Source of the DNA: Pedobacter sp. PAMC26386
GTDB lineage: Bacteria; Bacteroidota; Bacteroidia; Sphingobacteriales; Sphingobacteriaceae
Direction of reading: 5' to 3'
Length of the DNA stretch: 64,000 nucleotides
Assembly: GCA_014302835.1 (NCBI GenBank)
Contig: CP060294.1
Span: 3,807,067 to 3,871,066, forward strand
The notes beneath the pieces were generated by a model, which ran no database searches, had not been told where the DNA came from, and saw only the letters and a list, made by a program, of their open reading frames with translations. Positions 44,145 to 53,600 of this stretch are shown in pieces. The stretch's first letter is position 1, and each line of letters begins with the position of its first letter. The position numbers were made by a program, and so were the translations under genes.

Positions 44145-45306
44145 CGGTAAAACGCTGGTTGAGTAATTCGTAAAACTGATCCACTGTATCTTGTTTAGAT
44201 GCCCAGTTATTTTTCACTGCATAACTGCGCTGTAAGAATTCGTCTGCACTCTTGAAGTCAGGCATTTTGTTAACTAGGTCTATTGCTTCTGCATAAGCCA
44301 GGTTATAACCATTAAACAGATCTTTGATGTATCTCATCTTATCATTCAGACTGATCGCTTGTTTTAAGTCCTTAATCTGTGTCCTGCTGCTTTCATTGTT
44401 AATGTTATGGTTATTGGAGCCACCTGACAAGATATCGTTTAGTGTAGGCTTCGCAACTGGCTTTGCTACTTCGCTGTCGATCTGATTTTGTACAGGAGCG
44501 AATAAGTCTTCCTGAACTGGCTTAGTATCAAATACAAAAACAGGTTCTTTAGCCGCCTCCGTTTGAAGAGATTTCAAAGGTTCATCCTCAATTTCTTCTT
44601 TCGCATGCTCAATCACAGGAGCAGCTATTTCGACAGTTTCAATTACATGGATGTTTTCTTCTTTTAAAGGCTCAGGAGTATATGCAGCATCGTGCGTCAC
44701 CTCTTCTTCTTTTAGCGAAGCTTCTGTCTCAATTTCTTCTGTTTTGGTTTCTTCTGCTTGGACTTCTGACACTGGTTCCGAAACCAAAAATGGTTCAGGA
44801 CCAACCTCATCGTCTTCTGGTACTTGTATGCCCAGGCTATCCATTTCTCTCAATTTTTGCTTCTGCGCAATAATCAGCTCTTCTTCTTTGCTTAAAGGCC
44901 TGTCAAATATCGCATCTACAGATTTCTCTTCAAATTCAAACCGGTCTTTTGATGGCTTTTCATTAAGAATAAATTCAAAGTTTTGAGGCTCATTATCCAG
45001 TTTAAAAATATCATCCAGGATAGGTTTAGCAGGCAATATTTCATGAACATAGGAAGTATCCGCAGCTGCATAGACATCGTCTTCCACTTTAGTTTCCGTA
45101 TGCCCGGTCAATACTTTCTGAACATGACCACTATTTATCTTCTTAATGATGTGAACATGATCGGACAGAAAATCAGCGTTCGCCAGAAAAAGTTCAAGCT
45201 CCAACTCACTGAGTTCACTGGGACTTTGAGCCAAATATTGGTACTGATCATTCAACTCACTGAGTATCTGCCCTATTTTTTTGAATATATCCTCCTGGTT
45301 CATCAT
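44137..45306 (-). CDS. Hypothetical acidic protein convergent with rodA
   Basis: 389 aa (ATG at 45306 or 45303). A structured N-terminal part (about 1-70), an acidic Glu/Val/Pro-rich low-complexity middle (about 160-290) and a C-terminal part beginning SLNDKMRYIKDLFNGYNLAYAEAI and ending with DQFYELLNQRFTVK. The C-terminal segment looks conserved and helical. No signal peptide or membrane segment is present, so it is probably cytoplasmic. I do not recognise a named family. Its 3' end overlaps rodA by 8 nt. Confidence 0.85.
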   Translation of the reverse strand: MMNQEDIFKKIGQILSELNDQYQYLAQSPSELSELELELFLANADFLSDHVHIIKKINSGHVQKVLTGHTETKVEDDVYAAADTSYVHEILPAKPILDDIFKLDNEPQNFEFILNEKPSKDRFEFEEKSVDAIFDRPLSKEEELIIAQKQKLREMDSLGIQVPEDDEVGPEPFLVSEPVSEVQAEETKTEEIETEASLKEEEVTHDAAYTPEPLKEENIHVIETVEIAAPVIEHAKEEIEDEPLKSLQTEAAKEPVFVFDTKPVQEDLFAPVQNQIDSEVAKPVAKPTLNDILSGGSNNHNINNESSRTQIKDLKQAISLNDKMRYIKDLFNGYNLAYAEAIDLVNKMPDFKSADEFLQRSYAVKNNWASKQDTVDQFYELLNQRFTVK

Positions 45307-45407
45307 AGTACTATAACGTAAGAAATGGTGATTTATGTTGATAACTAAACACTCAAAAGTACTACAAAATTTCGATATTCGCCGGTCATTACACCCCAGA
45401 TTACAGC

Positions 45408-45983
45408 ATGTTATTTAGCGAACAAAATTACAGCAGAGGAGAATATGGTGGCAGCATAGAAGTAATTTGCGGCTCAATGTTTTCAGGCAAAACGGAAGAA
45501 CTGATCAGAAGATTGAAACGGGCAGAAATCGCCAAACTAAAAGTAGAGATTTACAAACCTGCAACAGATATCCGCTACGATGAGACCGCGGTGGTTTCCC
45601 ATAATTATAATTCTATTGAAGCTACACCAGTAACACATTCATCTGCAATACTTCTACTCAGAGCAGACACCCAGGTTGTTGGCATTGATGAGGCTCAATT
45701 TTTTGACGACGAATTGCCTGAAGTATGTAATAAACTAGCCAATAAAGGCATCAGGGTTATAGTTGCCGGATTGGACATGGATTTCAGCGGACAGCCTTTT
45801 GGTCCTGTCCCTGCCTTAATGGCCGTTGCTGAATTGGTTACTAAAGTGAATGCTGTCTGTGTAAGATGCGGTAGTCCTGCTATGTATTCATTTCGTAGAG
45901 TAGCCAGTGATGCCAAAATCCTGCTCGGCGAGAAAGAAAGTTATGAACCAAGATGCAGAGCTTGTTTTCATGCTAAAGACTAA
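45408..45983 (+). CDS. tdk: Thymidine kinase (type II)
   Basis: 191 aa. Salvages thymidine to dTMP. P-loop in CGSMFSGKTEELIRR (residues 21-35), catalytic Glu and Mg-binding Asp in VVGIDEAQFF, and the zinc-binding lasso cysteines CVRCG (about 152) and CRACFHAKD (about 183). Divergent from the acidic hypothetical gene. Confidence 0.96.
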   Translation: MLFSEQNYSRGEYGGSIEVICGSMFSGKTEELIRRLKRAEIAKLKVEIYKPATDIRYDETAVVSHNYNSIEATPVTHSSAILLLRADTQVVGIDEAQFFDDELPEVCNKLANKGIRVIVAGLDMDFSGQPFGPVPALMAVAELVTKVNAVCVRCGSPAMYSFRRVASDAKILLGEKESYEPRCRACFHAKD

Positions 45984-46277
45984 AAATTAATTAGCGCAGA
46001 TTATGCAGTTATTTCTTTTCATGTATCTTATCTCCTTGTTATAGCTGATCATCCGCGAATATTTAAAATTCAGTGAGACCTTAAAAACTCCCCATAAATT
46101 ATTTTAAAGAAATCATCCCCTATGTCCTAAAGAATAAGGTTTTACAATTTAAAACAGATTTCGACAGCAACATTATATTGTGAAATTTCAATAATTTAAC
46201 TGAAAATACACAATTAAGCCATAATTACATTTATTTGTGTAAATTATAAATAGGAATATAAATTACTTAGTTGGCAA
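45984..46277. other. Intergenic stretch without genes
   Basis: About 290 AT-rich nt between tdk and the XRE gene. I see no hairpin of terminator quality, no consensus promoter and no plausible gene. Confidence 0.5.
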
Positions 46278-46544
46278 ATGGAAGGAAAGGTAAAACTCGA
46301 TCTTATTGAACAACATGTGGTTGATTTCGTCAGAAAACTAAGAGCTGACAAAAAATTAAGGCAAGAGGATATTGCCTACATTATCGGAGTTAAAGCATCT
46401 TTTATTGGCAATGTGGAAAATAGTGGAAACCCAGCAAAATACAATTTGAAACATATAAATGTATTCGCTGATCATTTTGGTCTATCCCCAAGAGATTTTC
46501 TTCCAACCACAGCATTACTCGATAAAAAAGACAAAAACCTATAG
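46278..46544 (+). CDS. Small XRE-family helix-turn-helix regulator
   Basis: 88 aa made almost entirely of one HTH_3/XRE domain (residues 12-72): VRKLRADKKLRQEDIAYIIG is the first helices and SFIGNVENSGN the recognition helix region. It is probably a DNA-binding regulator of neighbouring genes. It converges on the paralog at 46585, sharing one terminator hairpin. Its targets are not known. No toxin-like partner gene is adjacent. Confidence 0.85.
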   Translation: MEGKVKLDLIEQHVVDFVRKLRADKKLRQEDIAYIIGVKASFIGNVENSGNPAKYNLKHINVFADHFGLSPRDFLPTTALLDKKDKNL

Positions 46545-46548
46545 TATA

Positions 46549-46594
46549 TATAAATTAACAGGCAAATCTGCTTTAAAGAGCCTGTTAATTTATA
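46549..46594. terminator. Bidirectional terminator between the XRE gene and the 250-aa paralog
   Basis: A perfect 15-bp stem, tataaattaacaggc (46549-46563) with gcctgttaatttata (46580-46594). The 3' arm contains the stop codon of the minus-strand gene (46585-46587), so the hairpin overlaps the end of that reading frame. Confidence 0.75.
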
Positions 46595-47337
46595 TTCTTC
46601 CGCAGTGAATTATACCATTCTTTATAAAATGCCCTGTAAACAGCAATGCGTTTGTCCAGATTTTCTTCTTTTTTCAATCGGTCATCCAACAAAAGCAACT
46701 TTTCACCATACCATTTATGAATTTCCTGATGGATTGGGATTCTATTCTTTTGGTCCCCAAGACTCAGTCTCATCATTCCAAAAAGTGACATACATGAATT
46801 AGTCTCGACAAAATCAATCAGATTGATTGCCCTGTCACAGGCCATTGAAATATTGTTCATAAAATACTGCAATACCTGTTCAGCAACAATACCATTCATT
46901 CGGCAAAGCAAATTAAAATCAAACGTAAGGAATAATGAACGATCATGCTCTAGTTGAAAACTGGTAGAATAATCAACCAGGGGTAACATATCATTCTCCC
47001 ATTCCTTCATCAGCAAATAGCTTTCCTTCATTTTATCAACGGTAGACAGATAGGCATTATCATTCAGTTCACCCAGCATTAAAATATATTTCAAAGAGAT
47101 TCGCTTTACTTTTCGATCCGTAACCGCCTGTGTCTCTCCATGTACTGCTGCCTTACAATCCACAACAATACTGGTAGACCATAAAGACACCGCCCCCATT
47201 TCACCCCCGTTAAATGCATAAAAAGAAACCTTGTTAATGAAAAATTGCAAAACCTCCTCATGTTTCAAATTGTTGATCGTACAGGCCACTCTGAAATCTT
47301 CAGTATAGTTTAACCTAACTCGTTCTTTTGAGTCCAT
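46585..47337 (-). CDS. Hypothetical protein with internal repeat, paralog 2 of a tandem pair
   Basis: 250 aa, the same length as the protein at 47458-48210 and clearly homologous along its full length. Both begin R-x-R-LNYT-x-(D/E)F and end E-WYN-(A/S)-L-x-KNIN. Inside, two modules repeat: FRVACTINNLKHEEVLQFFI near residue 15 and FNLLCRMNGIVAEQVLQYFM near 140, sharing F-x3-C-x2-N-x6-VLQ-x-F. No signal peptide or membrane helix. I do not recognise a family. The strand-then-helix look of each module is compatible with a DNA- or protein-binding unit, but this is speculation. Confidence 0.8.
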   Translation of the reverse strand: MDSKERVRLNYTEDFRVACTINNLKHEEVLQFFINKVSFYAFNGGEMGAVSLWSTSIVVDCKAAVHGETQAVTDRKVKRISLKYILMLGELNDNAYLSTVDKMKESYLLMKEWENDMLPLVDYSTSFQLEHDRSLFLTFDFNLLCRMNGIVAEQVLQYFMNNISMACDRAINLIDFVETNSCMSLFGMMRLSLGDQKNRIPIHQEIHKWYGEKLLLLDDRLKKEENLDKRIAVYRAFYKEWYNSLRKNIN

Positions 47338-47457
47338 ATTTTAATTTTATTGGTATGAGCAACCTCATGCTAATCAAGGAAGCTTAAAAGATGATTATAG
47401 TGTAGCTGGTAATTCATCAACAGGTAATCAAGATAAAAAATAAATCGGAACTCACCA

Positions 47458-48210
47458 TCAGTTGATATTTTTATTGAGTGCGTTATACCACTCCAGATAA
47501 AAAATATTATAATTCCTTATTTTGTTTTCAAGACGAACCTCTCCACCCTGTTTCTCGTCTAGTTTCAACAATTGAAGTGCATATTTTTTATACATTTCCT
47601 GTTGAGGTACAACTCTGTTTCTAAGGCTATCATGATGGCTGACTAGAAGCAATAAAAATGCAGTACCAGGATCTGTCTTAACAATTTTGTGAAGGTTTAA
47701 TGCACGCTCTCTTGCGAGGGATACCTTATTAATAAAATACTGGAGCAGCCCCTGTATTTGCGTCCCATTCATTCTGCAAACCAAATTAAAATCAAATGTC
47801 AGCTGGAGCAGCCCTCCGTCAACAGTCTCTACGGCTGCCTCGTAATCCGTGATCGGAAGCATTTCTGATGCCCATTCCTTCATGATAAAAACATTTTTAT
47901 AATACGCTATAGTTTTAGGAGATCCATGATCCATGTTCAATGCTGTCAGCTTCTTAATATACTTCAAAGAAACCTCTTGTATTCTCTGATCAGTTACAGG
48001 ATGAGCCTCACCGCCATACTCTTCTTTAAAATCAATACATACAGTTGTTGCCCATAGATAAATTGCCTCCATACTACCACCTATAAACGCATAAAAAGAA
48101 ACATGACTGATAAAGTATTGCAGCAATTCTTCATGTCTCAAATTATTTATTTTACAGGCAATTTTAAATTCCTGAGTATAATTGAGTCTGATTTGTCTTT
48201 TTGTTTCCAT
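47458..48210 (-). CDS. Hypothetical protein with internal repeat, paralog 1 of a tandem pair
   Basis: 250 aa from ATG 48210 (METKRQIRLNYTQEF). A longer frame up to 48393 is rejected because the paralog starts at the equivalent residue and the extra part is not similar. It carries the same two modules: FKIACKINNLRHEELLQYFI and FNLVCRMNGTQIQGLLQYFI. The 120-nt gap to the second copy has no hairpin, so both may be read from one promoter. Function unknown. Confidence 0.8.
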   Translation of the reverse strand: METKRQIRLNYTQEFKIACKINNLRHEELLQYFISHVSFYAFIGGSMEAIYLWATTVCIDFKEEYGGEAHPVTDQRIQEVSLKYIKKLTALNMDHGSPKTIAYYKNVFIMKEWASEMLPITDYEAAVETVDGGLLQLTFDFNLVCRMNGTQIQGLLQYFINKVSLARERALNLHKIVKTDPGTAFLLLLVSHHDSLRNRVVPQQEMYKKYALQLLKLDEKQGGEVRLENKIRNYNIFYLEWYNALNKNIN

Positions 48211-48768
48211 CTTTTCTTGTTCATTACGATTTAAACATAAAAACAGGTTTCTTTCTTTAGAGAAGATGAAACAATATTCGGTCTGCAAAAAACCATAAAA
48301 TAGCCTTATTGAGTTCAACGGGTAACTTAAAGCTCTAAAATAATAGTTTTGATTAAAAACACAGAAACATAGGACATGTTTTTTCCAAATCAAAATAAAT
48401 CTGAGGCTATCCAGCTTTACCTATCAGTCATAACCACACTGAATCACAACATGTTGCAAAATTCTATAAATTATCACATATGTTAAAAATATCATGTAAA
48501 AAAACACAGAAACACGCCTCATAATTATCTGAAATATTATTAGTGATTTAATCACTAACTTAAGCCCTTAATAGCTAAGAATATTTTTTTTATTTCAAAA
48601 TCGGTTTAATTTTACAAGGTAAAACTTCTGCTTTAAAGGAGATAACAGTTATTATTACTATATTCTCTAGAATAACAATAATAATCTTTTTTTACCCCAG
48701 ACAATTACACAAATATTGTTGAAATGAACAAAAAGTACAATTAAAATTTATTGCCAGATATAATCTGA
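48211..48768. other. AT-rich intergenic region between divergent genes
   Basis: 558 nt with no plausible gene. It is the shared upstream region of the minus-strand paralog pair and the plus-strand ECF sigma gene. No consensus TTG-N19-TAnnTTTG was found on either strand. Poly-A/T stretches occur near 48590 and 48690. Confidence 0.5.
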
Positions 48769-49353
48769 ATGAAATACACCTCTCTCTCCGATAATTCGTT
48801 GGTAGATTTACTAAAAGCTAGTGATGAATTAGCCTTTAAGGAAATTTACACCCGTTATTGGCTGGGAATTTACAAGGCTGCTTATGTAAAAATCTATCAT
48901 AAAGAACTGGCAGAGGAGCTTACGCAGAACCTATTTGTAGATCTGTGGAGAAGAAGAGAAACCTTGGCCATCAATTCTCTGGATTCCTACTTATTTGGAA
49001 GCCTAAAGTATAGCATTATTAATCATTACAAATCCCAGTTGGTTAAAGAAAAGTACCAGGATCATCTTAACGGTCAGAAACAAAGTATTTCCAGCAATAC
49101 GGACGATTTACTATTAGTCAATGATCTTTCCAAGGCACTCCACCAGGGGATTGCCCTGTTGCCAAAAAAGACAGGTGAAATATTCAAATTAAGCCGGATT
49201 GATAACCGCTCTACAAAAGAAATTTCCCAGCAGTTGAATATTTCTGAAAAAGTGGTAGAGTATCATATTACGCAGTCCATCAAAACTATGCGTTTTCATT
49301 TAAAAGAATATTTGTTTTTGTTCCTTTCCTTTGTCTTTCTACATAAATTCTAA
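48769..49353 (+). CDS. ECF RNA polymerase sigma factor, SusCD-associated type
   Basis: 194 aa. Sigma region 2 (about 20-90, with FKEIYTRYWLGIYKAAYVKI and ELTQNLFVDLWRRRETL) and region 4 (about 125-180, LPKKTGEIFKLSRIDNRSTKEIS). No region 3, as expected for an ECF factor. Together with the FecR gene 66 nt downstream and SusC/SusD it forms the standard Bacteroidota trans-envelope switch, where a ligand on SusC releases the sigma factor. Confidence 0.93.
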   Translation: MKYTSLSDNSLVDLLKASDELAFKEIYTRYWLGIYKAAYVKIYHKELAEELTQNLFVDLWRRRETLAINSLDSYLFGSLKYSIINHYKSQLVKEKYQDHLNGQKQSISSNTDDLLLVNDLSKALHQGIALLPKKTGEIFKLSRIDNRSTKEISQQLNISEKVVEYHITQSIKTMRFHLKEYLFLFLSFVFLHKF

Positions 49354-49419
49354 ATTTATTTTCTTTTCTTTTAGGGATAAGGTCTTTCAAACTTACATGT
49401 AGTTTAAAGGCACCAAATA

Positions 49420-50472
49420 ATGAAAAGACAAGCCCTTCATTCTTTATTAGAAAAATACTTACAAAACAACTGCTCGCAAGAGGAATTGATTGTGATTGAA
49501 AAGCTGTATGGAATGCTGGACAGGGACGATCTTGAAGAGATTTACACCACCGAATTACCTACGCTTGAACAAAAATTGTGGGACAGGATTAACCTGGAAA
49601 CCTGTATCAATGACGATAACATAGCTGCAGAGCCTCTGTTTACTCCTGTAAAACGATTACCCGGCGCGGTCTGGTTTGGTGTTGCTGCTGCACTATTTGC
49701 AATAACACTAATTACAGGATATCTTTTCCTGACCAAACACCAGAACCCTCAATACTTAGAATTTCAGTCGCTAACTAATATACTGAAAAAGAAAAATACA
49801 ACCACAGCCCCTCTTGAACTCAAACTTGAAGATGGTAGTATTGTGGTACTCCAACCTCAGTCTTCTTTAGCTTACCCCATCCATTTCTCTACTCAGATAC
49901 GTGAGGTATCTTTAAAGGGAGAGGCCTATTTCCTGATAAGTAAAAATCCCCGCAGGCCATTTTTTGTTTATAATAAAAATGTAATTACACGTGTGGTTGG
50001 TACTAGCTTTATCATTAAAACCAATCCTTCTACAGAAGAAACACAGGTCATTGTAAAAACCGGAAAAGTAGTAGTTTCACGGAACGAGGATCAGCATTTA
50101 AATCTTAAACAGCTGTTCAACCAGGAAAAAAGGGTGGTACTGACCCCAAATCAAAAAACGACTTATACAAAGGATAACGATAATTTCAAAACTACTTTAG
50201 TAGCAGATCCTATTCCAATAATTCCTGTTAATAATCCGAAAACTATTCATTCAAGCTATGTATTTGAAGAAGCTCCAATAACTGAAGTACTTAACCAGCT
50301 TCAGACTACTTATGGAATTGAATTCATTATCGAAAACCAGGAGCTTTATAACAATACGTTCACTGGAGATATTTCCAAACAGAATTTATATAAGAAACTA
50401 GACCTGCTCTGTCATACCATCAGGGCGAGTTATGAAATATCCGGCACCAAAATAATTATCAGAACAAAATAA
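49420..50472 (+). CDS. FecR-family anti-sigma factor
   Basis: 350 aa. A cytoplasmic N-terminal part (1-85), one membrane helix (about 87-105, WFGVAAALFAITLITGYLFL), the FecR beta-domain (about 125-225, LEDGSIVVLQPQSSLAYPI) and a C-terminal DUF4974-like secretin/STN-type domain (about 280-350, FEEAPITEVLNQLQTTYGIE). It should hold the ECF sigma factor at the membrane and receive the signal from the STN domain of the SusC protein. Confidence 0.93.
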   Translation: MKRQALHSLLEKYLQNNCSQEELIVIEKLYGMLDRDDLEEIYTTELPTLEQKLWDRINLETCINDDNIAAEPLFTPVKRLPGAVWFGVAAALFAITLITGYLFLTKHQNPQYLEFQSLTNILKKKNTTTAPLELKLEDGSIVVLQPQSSLAYPIHFSTQIREVSLKGEAYFLISKNPRRPFFVYNKNVITRVVGTSFIIKTNPSTEETQVIVKTGKVVVSRNEDQHLNLKQLFNQEKRVVLTPNQKTTYTKDNDNFKTTLVADPIPIIPVNNPKTIHSSYVFEEAPITEVLNQLQTTYGIEFIIENQELYNNTFTGDISKQNLYKKLDLLCHTIRASYEISGTKIIIRTK

Positions 50473-50542
50473 GATCAATTAACCTAACCAAAATCTAACC
50501 AAAAGCCTATGATCCATTGAGATTTTACTAGCCAAATTCTTC

Positions 50543-50580
50543 AAAAAAAAGGCTGACAAAGTTCCCCAACATTGCCAGCC
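50543..50580 (-). terminator. Minus-strand terminator-like hairpin between fecR and susC
   Basis: On the minus strand GGCTGGCAA-N12-TTTGTCAGCC (about 9 bp, one mismatch) is followed by eight T. No minus-strand gene lies upstream of it, since that region is the susC 5' end. It would therefore end an RNA antisense to the susC leader and start. As a plus-strand terminator it would not work (A run first). Confidence 0.62.
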
Positions 50581-50631
50581 AATAATCTCTGTACGAAATT
50601 TTCACATTAACGAACAAAAACTTCTAAAGGT

Positions 50632-53600
50632 ATGAAAAAAAAGCGATTTGTTGCTTTAATCAAAACAGCAATGCGGATATCCATGACACAAATTTTTCTT
50701 GGCTTTCTATTTACCTGCACTTCATTTGCAAAGAATGTTACGGGGCAGGAAATATTAAATAAAGAAATTTCAATTCAGATTAACCAAGGTCAGATTAAAC
50801 AGATTCTAGCTGAAATACAGCTTTTGACAAAAGTAAATTTCGTCTACAGCTCCACTATGATCAAAGCACAGCGTAAAATTACTGTAAGTGCCGTAAACAA
50901 ACGCTTAGGGCAGATCCTGGATGAAACATTAAACCCATTGAACATTTATTATAAAGTGGAAGACAACCAGATCATGCTTTACGAAAAGGATGTTTCAGGA
51001 TTTCCAGCTAGCCTGTATGTAAATCAGGTAACAGTAAAGGGTAAGGTAACTTCGGACAAAGGAGAACCATTACCTGGCGTAAGTGTCAATGTAAAAGGGA
51101 CTAGAATAGGTACAACTACTGATGCAAACGGAAGCTATACCATTAATGCACAAGGAGCAGATGTGGTGCTGGTATTTTCTTATATCGGCTTTACAGCTAA
51201 AGAACTTCCTTTAAACGGCCGTACTACACTGAATGTGCAATTGGTAGAAGAGCTTACTTCTTTAGGAGAAGTTGTGGTGGTAGGTTATGGTACGCAAAGG
51301 AAGAAAGATCTAACCAGTGCTGTATCTGTTGTGAATGTCGGATCAATGATTAAACAACCAACTTCTTCTGTGAACAATCTTTTACAGGGTCAGGCTTCTG
51401 GTGTGACCGTATTAGGCTCAGGGCAGCCCGGAGAAGAGCCTCAGGTAAGGATCAGAGGTGTAAATACATTTGGGAATAATAATCCCTTATATGTAGTAGA
51501 TGGTGTCCCTACGCAAAGTATTGCAGACCTGAATCCAAATGACATTGAAACCATGCAGGTGTTAAAAGATGCAGGATCAGCTTCTATTTATGGATCAAGA
51601 GCTGCAAATGGAGTTATTGTCATCACTACAAAAAAAGGTAAAGGCAAAGTAACCGTAAGTTACGATGCGTATTATGGCACGCAACGTCCAAAAGGAGGGA
51701 ATGTCTGGAACATCCTGAATCCTCAGGAAATGGCAGATCTTAAGCACCAGGCTATGACCAATTCAGGAGCAACAGGTTTTGTAGATTCTCTGTATGGAAG
51801 CGGCCCGACCTATGTTTTACCCGACTATATTTTACCGGCAGGGGCTATGGAAGGTGATCCAAGAACAAACCCTTCGCTTTATAAACTAAAACCTTTTTAT
51901 ACTTCAGCTGACGAATACAATAGTTTCTACCGTATTTCCAAAGCGAATAAACAGGGAACAGACTGGTATCATGAGATCTTCAAACCTGCATCAATCACCA
52001 GCCAGAATATTGCCATCACAGGTGGATCTGACCAGGGAAATTATTTATTTTCTGCTAATTATTTCAATCAGCAGGGAACACTTTTGAATACCTATCTGAA
52101 AAGATATACGATTCGTTCAAATAGCCAGTATAATATCAGTAAACGAATCAGAGTGGGCGAAAATCTTGCTTATTCCATTAGTCAAAATCCCAAAATTGAT
52201 GGGTTGAGTGGCGATAATGCAATTGGCCATGCATTCAGAGAACAGCCAATTATTCCTGTAAGAGACATTATGGGAAACTTTGCCGGAGCTTATGGTGGTA
52301 ACCTGGGCGATGCTTATAATCCTGTAGCTATGCTAGAAAGGATTAAAGATAATAAATCACAACAGAACAGGTTATTCGGAAATGTTTTTGCGGAGGTCGA
52401 TCTGACTGATTTCCTTACCTTACGTACACAGTTTGGCGGAGAGAATTATTCTGGTGCTACCCGTGCATTTATATACCCGATGTATGAAAATGCAGAGAAT
52501 TCCACAATTAATTCTTATACAGAATCTGCTTTGGATGGCTATAATTATAGCTGGACCAATACAATTTCTCTGAACAAAACATTTGAAAAACACCGCATTA
52601 AAGCTGTGGTTGGAACAGAGTTCTTTAAGGAGAATACACATGTTTCAACAGGCACTAATCAAGAATATTTTTCTTTTGACCCTGACTATACTAATCTTTC
52701 GAACGGTAGTGGCCCAATGAAAACGACCAGTGAAAGAACAGCTAGTACTTTATTCTCTCTGATTGGAAGAGTTGATTATAGCTATAATGATAAATATCTG
52801 CTAGGTGCAACCCTTCGCCGTGATGGTTCTTCTAAATTTCTGGAACACGTATATGGCTGGTTCCCCGCAGTAAGTGCCGGATGGAGAATTTCTCAGGAAG
52901 GCTTCCTTAAAAATGTGAAGTGGATCACTGACTTGAAAATCAGAGGTGGTTATGGTATCATGGGGAATCAGCTTAACGTAAGTGGTGGCAATTCATTCAC
53001 TACTTTCGGAAGTAACCTGGGTACTTCTTATTATGCAATTGGTGGTGGAAATAATATTGTTTCTGGTTTCTATCAGAATCAAACAGGTAACCCAGGTGCT
53101 AAATGGGAGAAAAACATCAATTCGAATTTTGGTTTTGATGCTACTTTATTTGGCGGACATATTGAAATATCTGCTGATTATTACCGCAAGAATATCAAGG
53201 ATCTGTTATATAACCCGGAGATGATCGCAACAAGTGGTGCATCAAAAGTTCCATTTGTCAATATAGCTCAGATGAAAAATAATGGTTTTGACATCTCGCT
53301 TTCAGGAAATACACAGGTAAGTAGTACAGTGAAACTGACTGCAACAGCTACAATCACTACTTACCATAATGAGATTCAAAAGATCTCTGGTGGTTCTGAT
53401 TATTATGATGTGGATGCCCGTCGTTTTGATGGAAGTAACATTATCCGTAATGCAGTAGGACATCCGATCAGTCAGTTTTTCGGTTACAAAACAGAGGGTT
53501 TCTGGAATTCTCAACAAGAGGTAGATGCTGCTAACAAAAAAGCACAGGCTGCAACAGGTAATCCTAATGATGTTTACCAGACAGATATTGGTGTAGGACG

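Noticed and set aside
48211..48393. 61-residue N-terminal extension of the first 250-aa paralog
   Set aside because: The neighbouring paralog starts at the equivalent of Met 62 and the extra sequence has no counterpart there.
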